NCBI GenBank assembly: GCA_943371965.1
Contig: CALRWV020000002.1
Span: forward strand, 186,001 to 250,000
Source: CALRWV02 sp943371965
GTDB lineage: Bacteria > Bacteroidota > JABWAT01
Length of the DNA stretch: 64,000 nucleotides
Direction: 5' to 3'
The notes beneath the pieces were generated by a model. It searched no databases. It was not told where the DNA came from and saw only the letters and a list, made by a program, of their open reading frames with translations. Shown here one piece after another: positions 45,460 through 54,995 of this stretch (position 1 is the first letter of the stretch; the number at the start of each line of letters is the position of its first letter). Position numbers and translations under genes: made by a program.

Positions 45460-45529
45460 TGCAGAATGTTAAACCTGGATTCATGTAAAATATTACAAAC
45501 ATCCGTTAATTATTGATCTGCAACTTAAC

Positions 45530-45537
45530 TAAATTTG
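45530..45537 (+). promoter_or_regulatory. Candidate -7 box for kup
   Basis: TAAATTTG matches TAnnTTTG about 60 nt before the kup start, in the divergent hisH/kup gap; a TTA sits 21 nt upstream where TTG would be expected. Confidence 0.4.
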
Positions 45538-45597
45538 CAGAAAACAAAATTAAGTAAATTTTTGCCTAATTTAAATCTTTTGCCAAATTAAGTTTAT

Positions 45598-47520
45598 ATG
45601 TCAGACAAATCTGTCCATCATCCCAAAAAATCCGGTTTCTTTCCACTTATTCTTCTTTCTTACGGCGCTCTCGGTGTTGTTTACGGTGATATCGGAACAA
45701 GCCCTTTGTATGCCCTGAATGAAACGTTTTTCGGTCATCATGCGCTTGAACGGAATGAAAGCAATGTCCATGGCATTTTATCCCTTTTCTTCTGGAGCCT
45801 TACTCTAGTTGTTACACTTAAATACTTGATGCTGATTTTAAAGGCTGATAATCAGGGCGAAGGGGGAGTTTTCTCAGAACTTTCTCTTATCAAATCCACA
45901 AATTCAAAAGGGAAATTGTCTGCTTTCGTTATCAGCGCGTTGGTTTTTGGTGCCTGTCTGCTTTATGCTGATGGTCTCATAACTCCTGCAATTTCTGTTC
46001 TTTCAGCTGTCGAAGGAATTGAAATCGCAACCCCCGCTTTTCACAATGCCATTTTACCGATCACCATTGTTATTCTGATCTTATTGTTTTCTGTTCAAAA
46101 AAAGGGAACTGGTGCTATCAGTAATTTATTCGGCTTTATCATGCTAATCTGGTTTGGAACGCTCAGTGCTGTTGCCCTTCCGTTCCTTGTCAAACATCCG
46201 GAAGTTTTTACTTCGCTTGATCCGAGATTGGGTCTTAATTTTTTAATCCATCATGGGTTTGATTCCATGTGGGTGCTGGGTTCTGTTGTTCTGTGCATTA
46301 CAGGTGGTGAAGCTTTGTATGCTGATATGGGACATTTCGGTCGGATTCCCATTCGTCTCGCCTGGTTTTTTATTGTTTATCCTGCACTGATTTTAAATTA
46401 TTTTGGACAGGGAGCCAGACTCCTTGAACCTGGGATTATTCCAAGCAATAATTTATTCTATGCGATCGTTCCCGAGTGGGGATTGATACCAATGGTGATT
46501 CTTGCAACTGCTGCAACCATCATTGCTTCTCAAGCTCTGATTTCCGGTGCTTACAGTCTAACACAACAGGCCGTCGGCTTGGGATATTTTCCGCGGATGA
46601 AAATTGTTCATACCAGTGCCAGTATTTTGGGTCAGATTTACATGCCGGCTGTCAATTGGCTGCTGATGGTTGGTTGTATCACGCTCGTCATTTTCTTCAA
46701 AAGTTCATCCAATCTTGCCGCTGCTTATGGCTTGACTGTTACTGCAACCATGGCAATAACAACGTTGGGATTTTATCTGGTTGCAACTGAAAAATGGAAA
46801 TGGAATAAGTTTCTTACAGGTGGAATCTGTATTTTTCTTGGTACAATTGACCTTGCGTTCTTTGCATCAAATACCCTGAAGTTTTTGGACGGTGGTTTTA
46901 TTCCGCTTCTTATCGCTTTGATGCTTTACGGATTGATGCAGTTGTGGAATTGGGGACGCGGAAAACTCGGCCAGATTTACGCTCCTGTAGATTTAACACT
47001 GGGCGATCTTTTTGATTTGAAAAATGTTGAATGGAAAGGACGCATTCCTACCAAAATCAGTTTCTTTTCTCCGTCTCCTGTTGTTTCACTGGAAAGCAAA
47101 ATTTCACTTACAGCACAAACCTTTATCACCCGATATCACATGCTTCCGGCAGGTTTAACTTTTATAACTGTTAGAATTCTGAATGAACCCTTTTTGATTG
47201 GCAACAGAATTGAACGTTATGAATTCGGTGAGAACACAAATTCTATCGTAATTTCATACGGCTACATGGAAGAAATTGATTTACTGGAAGCACTGCAGGA
47301 TGAAGGAATCAACGGTAACATTTTAGTCGGTGACCATGAAATATTTTCAGACGACAGTTCGTGGTGGCATAATTTCAAAACACGGGTGTTCAGAAACATG
47401 TTGCGGCTTTCGCTTCCAACATACCGCTATTTTGGAATGAAAGGACAGGTAAAAATCATCAAAGAAATTTTACCTGTAGAATTTGGAAAAGATAAATCCA
47501 TATTGCTGGATGTTGAGTAG
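45598..47520 (+). CDS. kup: KUP-family potassium uptake protein
   Basis: K+/H+ symporter with twelve TM segments over the first ~430 residues and a cytoplasmic C-terminal domain. The family signature GVVYGDIGTSPLYALNETFF is at residues 25-45, followed by ILKADNQGEGGVFSEL and CITGGEALYADMGHFG. 640 aa is typical. No clear ribosome-binding site precedes the ATG. It converges on the Gfo/Idh gene with 5 nt between stops. Confidence 0.96.
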   Translation: MSDKSVHHPKKSGFFPLILLSYGALGVVYGDIGTSPLYALNETFFGHHALERNESNVHGILSLFFWSLTLVVTLKYLMLILKADNQGEGGVFSELSLIKSTNSKGKLSAFVISALVFGACLLYADGLITPAISVLSAVEGIEIATPAFHNAILPITIVILILLFSVQKKGTGAISNLFGFIMLIWFGTLSAVALPFLVKHPEVFTSLDPRLGLNFLIHHGFDSMWVLGSVVLCITGGEALYADMGHFGRIPIRLAWFFIVYPALILNYFGQGARLLEPGIIPSNNLFYAIVPEWGLIPMVILATAATIIASQALISGAYSLTQQAVGLGYFPRMKIVHTSASILGQIYMPAVNWLLMVGCITLVIFFKSSSNLAAAYGLTVTATMAITTLGFYLVATEKWKWNKFLTGGICIFLGTIDLAFFASNTLKFLDGGFIPLLIALMLYGLMQLWNWGRGKLGQIYAPVDLTLGDLFDLKNVEWKGRIPTKISFFSPSPVVSLESKISLTAQTFITRYHMLPAGLTFITVRILNEPFLIGNRIERYEFGENTNSIVISYGYMEEIDLLEALQDEGINGNILVGDHEIFSDDSSWWHNFKTRVFRNMLRLSLPTYRYFGMKGQVKIIKEILPVEFGKDKSILLDVE

Positions 47521-47525
47521 AAAAA

Positions 47526-48650
47526 TCAATACTGCTTCGCTGTATTCTTCGCTATTTCAGCAACTCTTACCGATTCAACTGCATTGGTATCATCAATAAC
47601 TCTTTGGTGCGTTTTGTCTTTAATCCAGCTCCACTGATCTTTTATCATCGAAATCAATAATTCCTGATAACGGTTTTGTTTGTCAGCAACATTTCCAAAT
47701 TCCAATGTAACATGCTGATCAAAATTCAAATCCTGAAACCTTCCGCTAACTTTTTTGTTTTCTGATTTTGAAGGTTCTGTTTGAGTGATTACACAATTCG
47801 GCATCAACTTTTTGAGTTTTTCAAGCTGATCATTTTTAAGCAAACCTGTCAACCGGAGTTTTACCGGAACCCATTCAAAAAGCGAAATATCCCCCCGTTC
47901 AAACAGAAGCCGCATTTCCTGACGATCCAACATTTTCGGCTGATCAAATCCGTGATAAAAAGTTACAGGACCTTTCGGATAATTGACAGTTGCCTGAACA
48001 CGGTCATTTATTTTTTTTGCAATTCCAGGTCGTTGCCATTGGGCTGAATGAATGACTTCCCCTTTTCCCAACCAACCCGCATATAAATCAAAAAAATGGA
48101 CAGCATGTTCTATAAATATTCCACCACTTTTTTCTTCATCCCAAAACCAATGATCCTGTTTCAGATTTTCATCACTGGCATAATTCTCAAAAAATCCGTG
48201 AAGAAAGTCACCCAATATTTTTTCTTCAATAATTTTCCTGACCGTAAAAAACAGAGGATTGTAACGCTGCATCAGATCTACCACGTACAACAAATTTTTT
48301 GACTTCGCAATTGCCGCAAGTTCTTCTACTTCCGCGGCTTTCAATGCAGCAGGTTTTTCGCAGATTACATGTTTTCCTGCAAGTAAAGCAGCTTTCGATT
48401 GTGAGTAATGTAAAAAGGGGGGCGTTGAAATATAAACCAGATCAACTTTTTCATTCTGCAAAAAAGTTTCATAATCAGAATATGATTCTGCAGAAAGTTC
48501 ATTTGCCAGCTGTTTTGAAGAAACCGGATTTGTATCTGCGATTGCAACTATTTTGATTCCAGGAACCTGCAGAAATGCATTTGAAGCAAAGGAAGCAAAT
48601 GCTCCTGCACCAACAATCCCAATTGATAGTTCTGATTTTGAAATTGACAT
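47526..48650 (-). CDS. Gfo/Idh/MocA-family oxidoreductase
   Basis: N-terminal Rossmann fold (IGIVGAGAFASFASNAF) and the family catalytic segment HVICEKPAALKAAEVEEL (EKP motif), then a C-terminal alpha/beta substrate domain with HFFDLYAGWLG. 374 aa from the ATG at 48650, favoured by AAAGGAA upstream; another ATG six codons earlier is in frame. It likely acts on a sugar or inositol derivative; none can be named. Confidence 0.9.
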   Translation of the reverse strand: MSISKSELSIGIVGAGAFASFASNAFLQVPGIKIVAIADTNPVSSKQLANELSAESYSDYETFLQNEKVDLVYISTPPFLHYSQSKAALLAGKHVICEKPAALKAAEVEELAAIAKSKNLLYVVDLMQRYNPLFFTVRKIIEEKILGDFLHGFFENYASDENLKQDHWFWDEEKSGGIFIEHAVHFFDLYAGWLGKGEVIHSAQWQRPGIAKKINDRVQATVNYPKGPVTFYHGFDQPKMLDRQEMRLLFERGDISLFEWVPVKLRLTGLLKNDQLEKLKKLMPNCVITQTEPSKSENKKVSGRFQDLNFDQHVTLEFGNVADKQNRYQELLISMIKDQWSWIKDKTHQRVIDDTNAVESVRVAEIAKNTAKQY

Positions 48651-48743
48651 GATGGAATTCCTTTTCATTGCTGTTTAATACAATTAATTATTCAACTGTA
48701 AAGTTACAGTATTAATCAGGATGAATTGAATTCGGGCAGAAAA

Positions 48744-50555
48744 TCAGCCCAAAGAGTATTCAACTTTCATTTCCGCCAATTCTGATTCTGCTTTTTGCAG
48801 ATCCAAACTGAAGAAATCATAATTCTTCGTGAAATTTTCCGGAAGATTTCTGTAGTATTGAATGGCTTCAGTTAAATTTTTGATAAACGATTGATAATAA
48901 TTTTTCTTTTTAACATCAGAAGTATAACCATTGCCTTTTACCAACTGTTCTTTCAGATAAGTAATGTAAAGTTTCATCTCTGCAATAAACACGTGCGGAC
49001 GTTTTTTATTGGTCAAAATATCAGCCCGTCCATAAATATGATCGGTCATGGTTTGAAGTGAAACAACTTCCGAGAAATTTACAATGTTCGGTCCAGGACA
49101 AACGTTTACCGCAGTCAGATTTTTCAGAAAAGGTTCGTCATAATTCAATGATGCTGAATTGCTTAATCCCACACATAAACATTCTTTTGCCAACACATCT
49201 GATAGCTGTTTTCCAAATTCTTCACCTGGTAGGTTAAGAGTTTTCAATTGTTCGATTTTCAGTTTCTGGAAATGGCTTGAAGCGGTACAAAGCGGAATTT
49301 CTGTGAATTCTGAATTGAGCGCCAAATGCTTTTCTGTACACGGACTACCGGGATTTCCGAAAGCAATCCGTTTATGTTTTTCAACTTCTCCGGTTGTTCC
49401 TTTCAGATAATGAAACCGAACTCCGAGCGGAGAATTGTTGCTGAGCACAATATCTTTTTCGGTGGCGTCACTGAGCAAATGCAATGTGTGATCATCAACA
49501 GTTGTGGCTTCCGGAACCAGAAGAAATGGTGTTCCCCAACCTGTACTTGAAACGCCATAATACTGATGCAGAAAACTATCTTCTTCATGTGTTCCAATTC
49601 CACCCTGACAAGAAACTTTGATTTCAGGTTGATGGTTAAATTCGTATCCCAATTTTTTACTGACAGCAGGTTTATAAATTTCAAAAATGGTATCAAAAAG
49701 TTCCTGACGTTTTGATTTGAATTCTTCCAGTATCGGGCCCAACAAATATCCTTCAGTTGCAAAAGCGTGACCACCGCAATTCAAACCGGATTCGATTCGG
49801 AACTCACTGACCCAAATTCCTTTTTTCGCCAAAAATTTTCCCTGAATAAGTGCTGATCTGTAATCACTGACTTTTACAATTACCTTCTTTTTGAATTCGT
49901 AATTTGAATCAGGCAAAAAAGCATCAAAGTTTTCAAGATAACTGTATAATCTGGGGTTCATTCCCGCTGAAAATACGATTGAAGAATTGGTCAGTTCACT
50001 TTGAATGTAACCGCGTAAAGCAGAAACCGCTTCAGAACCATCTGGAATATTGACTCCATTTTTATCACGGACTTCACGGTCAGCTTTTGTCAGAATATTT
50101 ACATCAATACTTCCGGCAACAAGTTGGGTTCTCAAATAATTCTGTTTTTTTATTTTTTCGCTTTCATCTGAACAGTGCATCATGTCGTGATACAATTTTT
50201 TCAGTCGGCTTTCTTTTGGAAGCATTTCGAAATATTTGACAATTTCGTTTCCTTTTTCAAACGCTTCAGATTTCAACTTCGTCATCTGCTGCTGAACAAT
50301 TGTGTTGACCAGATTCAGATAATCAGTAATTCTTTTTGCGCGGTAATCAGGTTCATGATGTGAAATCGGAACAAACGTTTTATTTATGGTTGGATAGTAA
50401 TGTTTCCGCATCATTTCAATCAAACGGTCTTCAATAATTGACATAACTGATGAAATTCCGAAACGGGCAACTTTTACCGGCGAATCAATGGTAAATGCCA
50501 ATCCCATTACTGGAATGTGAAAGGTGTGTTCTGAAGTATAACTTAAGTTGTTCAT
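48744..50555 (-). CDS. Conserved-looking 603-aa protein of unknown function, paired with a KAS III
   Basis: Cytosolic, no TM or signal. The N-terminus HTFHIPVMGLAFTIDSPVKVA and the mid segment KVSCQGGIGTHEEDSFLHQY, then SSTGWGTPFLLVPEATTVDD, are reminiscent of the FMN-binding TIM barrel of nitronate monooxygenase/PfaD-type proteins (GGIGT plus G-x-PF), but this is a weak visual similarity. Cys-rich stretches KECLCVG and CPGPNIV follow. Next to a beta-ketoacyl synthase III-like gene 93 nt upstream on the same strand, so a lipid or polyketide role is inferred. Confidence 0.6.
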   Translation of the reverse strand: MNNLSYTSEHTFHIPVMGLAFTIDSPVKVARFGISSVMSIIEDRLIEMMRKHYYPTINKTFVPISHHEPDYRAKRITDYLNLVNTIVQQQMTKLKSEAFEKGNEIVKYFEMLPKESRLKKLYHDMMHCSDESEKIKKQNYLRTQLVAGSIDVNILTKADREVRDKNGVNIPDGSEAVSALRGYIQSELTNSSIVFSAGMNPRLYSYLENFDAFLPDSNYEFKKKVIVKVSDYRSALIQGKFLAKKGIWVSEFRIESGLNCGGHAFATEGYLLGPILEEFKSKRQELFDTIFEIYKPAVSKKLGYEFNHQPEIKVSCQGGIGTHEEDSFLHQYYGVSSTGWGTPFLLVPEATTVDDHTLHLLSDATEKDIVLSNNSPLGVRFHYLKGTTGEVEKHKRIAFGNPGSPCTEKHLALNSEFTEIPLCTASSHFQKLKIEQLKTLNLPGEEFGKQLSDVLAKECLCVGLSNSASLNYDEPFLKNLTAVNVCPGPNIVNFSEVVSLQTMTDHIYGRADILTNKKRPHVFIAEMKLYITYLKEQLVKGNGYTSDVKKKNYYQSFIKNLTEAIQYYRNLPENFTKNYDFFSLDLQKAESELAEMKVEYSLG

Positions 50556-50648
50556 ATTGTCTTCTCTTTTTCAATTTCTTGTGGGTGTAAATTCATGGAA
50601 TCCCATTTTTCCCGAAAGCAATCAGGAAAGACAATGGGAATGATTCAT

Positions 50649-51731
50649 TTAAACCACTTTGTAAATAACCGCGTTGATATTCATACCTGCTCCAACTGAA
50701 GCAAACATGATGAAATCATTTTTATTTATGACTTGTCCGTCAATTTTATTTTTAACAATCAAATCCAATAGGGTTGGAATGGTTGCTACTGAATTATTTC
50801 CCAACCATGAAATAATCATCGGCATTATTCCTTCCGGAACTTCAGGAACTCCGAACAAACCGAAAGTCCGTTTCAGAATAGCTTCATTCATTTTTGAATT
50901 AGCCTGATGGATTAAGACTTTTTTGATATCGTGCAAACCCAATCCCGCTTTTTCAATTGCTTCTTTTAAAACTCCTGGAACGGTATTCAGCGCATATTCA
51001 TATAATTTTTTTCCATCCATTTTCAGAAAAATATCTGTATCGGAATTTTCGGCATGATAAGATGAACCCATCCACAGAAAATCGACTTCGGAAACGGTAT
51101 CTGAACGCATCGAATGTGACAGAATTCCAACCGGAATTTCACTTTCAATTCCTTCAAGAATAATGGCACCTGCACCATCCGAATAAATCATGCTGTCGCG
51201 GTCATGTTTATCAACAACACGTGAAAGCGTTTCGGCACCAATCACCAAAACCCGTTTTGCATCACCTGAACGGATAAAATAATCAGCCTGAATTACTCCC
51301 TGAAGCCAACCGGGGCAACCGAAAGGAAGATCGTATGGAATGCATTTCGGGTTTACAATTCCCAATTTGTGCTTAACCCGCGATGCCAAACTTGGCATAA
51401 TATCAACATTGAAAGTTCCGCTTTTTACATCACCGAAATTATGCGCAACAATGATGTAGTCAATACTTTCCTTGTCTATTCCAGCAGTTTTTATAGCATC
51501 TTCCGAGGCAAAAAAAGCCAGATCAGATGCAACGTGATTGTCATCAGCATACCTGCGTTCGGTAATATTGGTGATTTTTTCGAATTTGGTTATAATATCC
51601 TGATTGTCATTTTTGAATTTATTTCCATCAGGATCAAAAAACGTGTTTGAAAGAAATTCCGAGTTGGAAACTTTGCGGGGTGGAAGGTAAGAACCCGTTC
51701 CTGTAATCACAGAATAAATACGGTTTTTCAT
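50649..51731 (-). CDS. 3-oxoacyl-ACP synthase III (FabH-like) thiolase-fold enzyme
   Basis: 360 aa, longer than FabH (~320). The triad is visible: Cys in LPFGCPGWLQG, His in LIHQANSKMNE and Asn in WLGNNSVATIPTLL. An early insertion (FFDPDGNKFKNDNQDIITKFE) distinguishes it from housekeeping FabH and resembles OleA-like or special-purpose KAS III enzymes. No acpP or fab genes lie near. With the 603-aa partner it may start a specialised acyl chain; the product is unknown. Confidence 0.85.
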   Translation of the reverse strand: MKNRIYSVITGTGSYLPPRKVSNSEFLSNTFFDPDGNKFKNDNQDIITKFEKITNITERRYADDNHVASDLAFFASEDAIKTAGIDKESIDYIIVAHNFGDVKSGTFNVDIMPSLASRVKHKLGIVNPKCIPYDLPFGCPGWLQGVIQADYFIRSGDAKRVLVIGAETLSRVVDKHDRDSMIYSDGAGAIILEGIESEIPVGILSHSMRSDTVSEVDFLWMGSSYHAENSDTDIFLKMDGKKLYEYALNTVPGVLKEAIEKAGLGLHDIKKVLIHQANSKMNEAILKRTFGLFGVPEVPEGIMPMIISWLGNNSVATIPTLLDLIVKNKIDGQVINKNDFIMFASVGAGMNINAVIYKVV

Positions 51732-51908
51732 GATGTCGAATCCTTTATTTTTTGCAAAAGCACTCTGAAAAATAAAATCTCATTAAAGCATTGAAAGCAA
51801 CGCTCTTATATAAAGATTGATTTATCTTTTATTAAGGTACATGATTTATTGAATATATTCCATTTTGAAGTAAAATTCTTGTCTAAAATTAATTAACCGC
51901 AAATTTCG

Positions 51909-51916
51909 TATCTTTG
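51909..51916 (+). promoter_or_regulatory. -7 box of obgE, near-leaderless
   Basis: TATCTTTG followed by CGCC and then the obgE ATG, the same TTTGCGCCATG arrangement as at 37604. No TTG at 19-20 nt spacing (one lies 27 nt upstream). Confidence 0.5.
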
Positions 51917-51920
51917 CGCC

Positions 51921-52982
51921 ATGAAATTTATTGATGAAACCCAGATTTATGTAAAAGCAGGTGATGGCGGAAACGGTTGTATCGGATTCCGACGTGAGAA
52001 ATTTGTCCCAAAAGGCGGACCTTCAGGTGGAGATGGCGGAAACGGCGGTTCTGTTTATATGGTCGGAAACCGGAACATGACTACCCTTTTGGATCTCCGG
52101 TATCAGCGGAAATACATCTGCAACCGTGGTGAACACGGAATGGGAAGTTTGTGGCACGGTAAAAGTGCTGATGACATTCTGATAGAAGTTCCACTCGGAA
52201 CCATCATTTCAGATGCCGAAAACTCAAAATTTATTGCTGAAATCAAAGAACACAACGAAAAAATCTGTATCGCGAAAGGCGGTCATGGCGGTTTTGGAAA
52301 TGCGCATTTTTCAACAGCCATCGTAAGAGCACCCAGACAGGCAACTCCCGGTAAAATCGGAGAAGAGCGTGAAATAAAGGTTGAACTGAAACTGATTGCC
52401 GATGTTGGATTGGTTGGATTTCCAAATGCTGGAAAATCAACTCTGATTTCTTCAATTTCTGCAGCAAAACCCAAAATTGCCGATTATCCTTTTACTACAT
52501 TGGTTCCAAATCTTGGAATTGTTCAGCACTCTGCCGCTGAAACTTTTGTCATGGCTGATATGCCCGGAATTATTGAAGGTGCTTCCGAAGGAAAAGGCCT
52601 CGGACTCCAATTTTTAAAACATATTGAACGGAATGAAGTTCTTGTTTTTCTGATTCCTGCAACTTCTGAAGATTTTCTGGAAGAGTATAAAATTCTGCGC
52701 AAAGAGTGTAAATCATTTTCTGCTGGACTGATCAAAAAACCTCATTTGATTGTAATTTCGAAAATGGATTTGGTTCAGGATCAGAAAGAGTTTGACAAAA
52801 AATGGAAAGCGTTGACAAAAAAAGAAAAAGCGATTCAAATTTCTGCAGTTGTTGGTGATGGATTGAAACCGCTTGTGCATGAAATCTGGACTGTGCTTCA
52901 ATCTGTAAAAAAAGAAATTCCGGTGGAAACAAAGAAAAATGAAGCACCGGTTGAAGTAAAAGAAAAACCCTGGAGACCTTAA
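51921..52982 (+). CDS. obgE: Obg-family GTPase
   Basis: Essential GTPase linked to 50S ribosome assembly and stress. The Gly-rich Obg domain (GDGGNGCIGFRREKFVPKGG, GGDGGNGGSVYM) is followed by the G domain: G1 GFPNAGKSTL, G2 around DYPFTT, G3 DMPGIIEGASEGKGLG, G4 ISKMDLV (Ser replacing Asn of NKxD), G5 ISAVVGDG. 353 aa; the C-terminal OCT domain is absent and a Lys/Glu/Pro tail stands instead. Confidence 0.96.
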   Translation: MKFIDETQIYVKAGDGGNGCIGFRREKFVPKGGPSGGDGGNGGSVYMVGNRNMTTLLDLRYQRKYICNRGEHGMGSLWHGKSADDILIEVPLGTIISDAENSKFIAEIKEHNEKICIAKGGHGGFGNAHFSTAIVRAPRQATPGKIGEEREIKVELKLIADVGLVGFPNAGKSTLISSISAAKPKIADYPFTTLVPNLGIVQHSAAETFVMADMPGIIEGASEGKGLGLQFLKHIERNEVLVFLIPATSEDFLEEYKILRKECKSFSAGLIKKPHLIVISKMDLVQDQKEFDKKWKALTKKEKAIQISAVVGDGLKPLVHEIWTVLQSVKKEIPVETKKNEAPVEVKEKPWRP

Positions 52983-52990
52983 GGTTTCTC

Positions 52991-53096
52991 CCCACGAAAT
53001 CTACGAAAAGAACGAAATAATGAATACAATTGCTTTCAGAAGTTAAAGCACTTTTTCAAGGTTTTAATTTTTCGTTACTTTCGTTAATTTCGCGGG
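52991..53096. repeat. Inverted-repeat element between obgE and dprA
   Basis: Left arm CCCACGAAATCTACGAAAAG plus AACGAAAT, right arm its imperfect inverse (about 5 mismatches in 28), around a ~50-nt core. A half copy of the same phrase, TAAATTTACGAAAAGAACGA, lies at about 34670 after the permease gene. MITE- or REP-like. Confidence 0.65.
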
Positions 53097-53118
53097 TAAA
53101 CATTATAACGATTTTTGT

Positions 53119-54216
53119 ATGACAGATTCCGAAAAAATTCTTCTTGCTCTGTTGCTTGAACAGGTTTCAGGTTTGGGTATTTTCCGTATCCGAAACTTGC
53201 TCCGTGTTTATGATTCCATCTCACAAATCCAATCTGCATCTGTAAAAAATCTTTCTTCAGTTGATGGAATTGGTGAACAATCTGCTGCTGAAATAAAAAA
53301 AACAAAACTCGATCTCGAAGCTGCCAATAAAATCATCAAACAGGTAGAACAGCATCAGGCCAAAATTTTTGGATTTTGGATGGACGAATTTCCTGAGAGA
53401 CTGAAAAACTTGGATGGAATGCCGGTTCTTCTTTATTATAAAGGTAATCCTGCAGCTTTAAATTCAAATGGAATTGCGATTGTTGGAACAAGAAATCCAA
53501 GTCAGTATGGAAAGAGAATTACTGAAAACCTGACAACCGAACTGGTTCAAAACAACCTGACTATTTTTTCCGGATTTGCACGTGGTATTGATACACTTGC
53601 CCATTCAACTGCTTTGAAGGAAAACGGATGCACGGTTGCTGTTTTAGGATCAGGATTCAACAATTTATATCCGGCAGAAAACAAATCACTGCTTCCCAAA
53701 ATTTATGAAAATGGAGGCATTCTGACGGAATTTCCACCTGACACAAAACCGGATGCCAAGAACTTTCCACAAAGAAACCGTTTGATTTCAGGACTCTCAC
53801 TGGGTTCAGTTATTGTTGAATCGGCTGAATCTGGTGGTGCTTTGATTACTGCTGCCTATGCACTTGAACAAAACCGCGAAGTGTTCGCTATTCCCGGTGA
53901 AGTTTTTTCGGAAAAAAGCAAAGGCACCAATCTGCTGATCATGAACGGAACTGCTAAACTGATTCTTTCCGCCAAAGATATTTTATGTGAACTCAAACTT
54001 GACCAATCCACAAATAAAATCAAAGCGAGACCAATTCCAGAGCTTTCCATGTTCGAACAGGTTATTTTTGATAAATTGGATACAAAACCAAAACATATTG
54101 ATGAACTGACACAGGAATTGAATCAATCAGTTAGTGAATTGCTGATTCAGTTGCTGAATCTGGAATTCAAGGGAATTATCCGGCAGTTGCCCGGAAAATA
54201 TTTTGTACGGAATTGA
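53119..54216 (+). CDS. dprA: DNA processing protein DprA/Smf
   Basis: Loads RecA on incoming single-stranded DNA during transformation. An N-terminal HhH/SAM-like region (LSSVDGIGEQSAAEIKK) is followed by the Rossmann-like DprA core: IAIVGTRNPSQYGKR, FSGFARGIDTLAHSTAL, GSGFNNLYPAENKSL and GALITAAYALEQNREVFAIPG, and then a C-terminal winged-helix (DTKPKHIDELTQEL). 365 aa is normal. Together with the TfoX C-terminal protein it hints at competence, without proof. Confidence 0.95.
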   Translation: MTDSEKILLALLLEQVSGLGIFRIRNLLRVYDSISQIQSASVKNLSSVDGIGEQSAAEIKKTKLDLEAANKIIKQVEQHQAKIFGFWMDEFPERLKNLDGMPVLLYYKGNPAALNSNGIAIVGTRNPSQYGKRITENLTTELVQNNLTIFSGFARGIDTLAHSTALKENGCTVAVLGSGFNNLYPAENKSLLPKIYENGGILTEFPPDTKPDAKNFPQRNRLISGLSLGSVIVESAESGGALITAAYALEQNREVFAIPGEVFSEKSKGTNLLIMNGTAKLILSAKDILCELKLDQSTNKIKARPIPELSMFEQVIFDKLDTKPKHIDELTQELNQSVSELLIQLLNLEFKGIIRQLPGKYFVRN

Positions 54217-54301
54217 ATGGCTTTTCTTTCTAACTCAGATACTTTTGAATCTGAATGACAAACATCAAATTTTTTCTCCAACGATCAAGAAGAGGATATT
54301 T

Positions 54302-54853
54302 ATGAAAAAGATAACAGTTGCAGTTTTTGCTTTGTTTTTTTCGGTTTCACTTTCTGCGCAGGAACAGGATTCAACCAAACATTTTTCATTTGGAATCGAG
54401 CAGGATGTTTTGCCTTATCTTTTTAATGGAAATTTCAGTTGTTTCTGGATTGGATACGACCACTTCAGACTCAGGGGAATTAAGGCAAAAGTTACCAAAC
54501 CTGATTTTGTACTGGCAAAAGGATTTACAAAAAACAGGGTTGATGCTTATGCAATTCTGGTCGATTATTATTTGAATCCTGATTTCTCGGGATATTGGGG
54601 TGCTGCCGGTTTCGTTTACTGGGATGGTTGGATTGAGGAAAAAACATCAGCAAAATCTGTTCAATTTGACAGTTTTCTGCTTTCTTTAGGCGCAGGTTAT
54701 AACTGGAAATTTTATCGGAATTTTTATTTGAGCCCTTGGGCTGCAGTACATGTAAGAGTCGGTGGTCCTTCAAAAGTCCCGGTTGGAAATGATGTTTTTG
54801 AACCGCCGATTTTCAATCCGGAAGGATCATTGAAAATTGGATGGTATTTTTAA
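54302..54853 (+). CDS. Exported beta-rich protein, unknown function
   Basis: A signal peptide (MKKITVAVFALFFSVSLSA, cleavage before QEQ) followed by about 160 residues of alternating aromatic strands (DVLPYLFNGNFSCFWIGYDH, GYNWKFYRNFYLSPWAAVHV) ending in KIGWYF. The terminal aromatic residue and strand pattern suggest a small outer-membrane beta-barrel. An open frame 99 bases longer upstream overlaps dprA and lacks a signal at its start. Confidence 0.75.
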   Translation: MKKITVAVFALFFSVSLSAQEQDSTKHFSFGIEQDVLPYLFNGNFSCFWIGYDHFRLRGIKAKVTKPDFVLAKGFTKNRVDAYAILVDYYLNPDFSGYWGAAGFVYWDGWIEEKTSAKSVQFDSFLLSLGAGYNWKFYRNFYLSPWAAVHVRVGGPSKVPVGNDVFEPPIFNPEGSLKIGWYF

Positions 54854-54890
54854 ATCTTGTTGGAAATTGGGAAAATTTCTGAAAGTTCGT

Positions 54891-54930
54891 GTCATTCTGA
54901 ATCCGTCGTTAGACGGTATGAAGAATCTCG
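54891..54930. repeat. REP-like hairpin element
   Basis: GTCATTCTGAATCCGTCGTT continuing AGACGGTATGAAGAAT: an inner CCGTC-GTTA-GACGG hairpin within outer ATTCT / AGAAT arms. It begins with the same GTCAT(T/C)CTGA phrase as the element at 27595-27666, suggesting one family. Confidence 0.6.
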
Positions 54931-54995
54931 CTCTCAATAAAACACTGCTAAATTTGATTGACGGGGAGTCCCGAAATCTGGAGACAATGGAAGAT

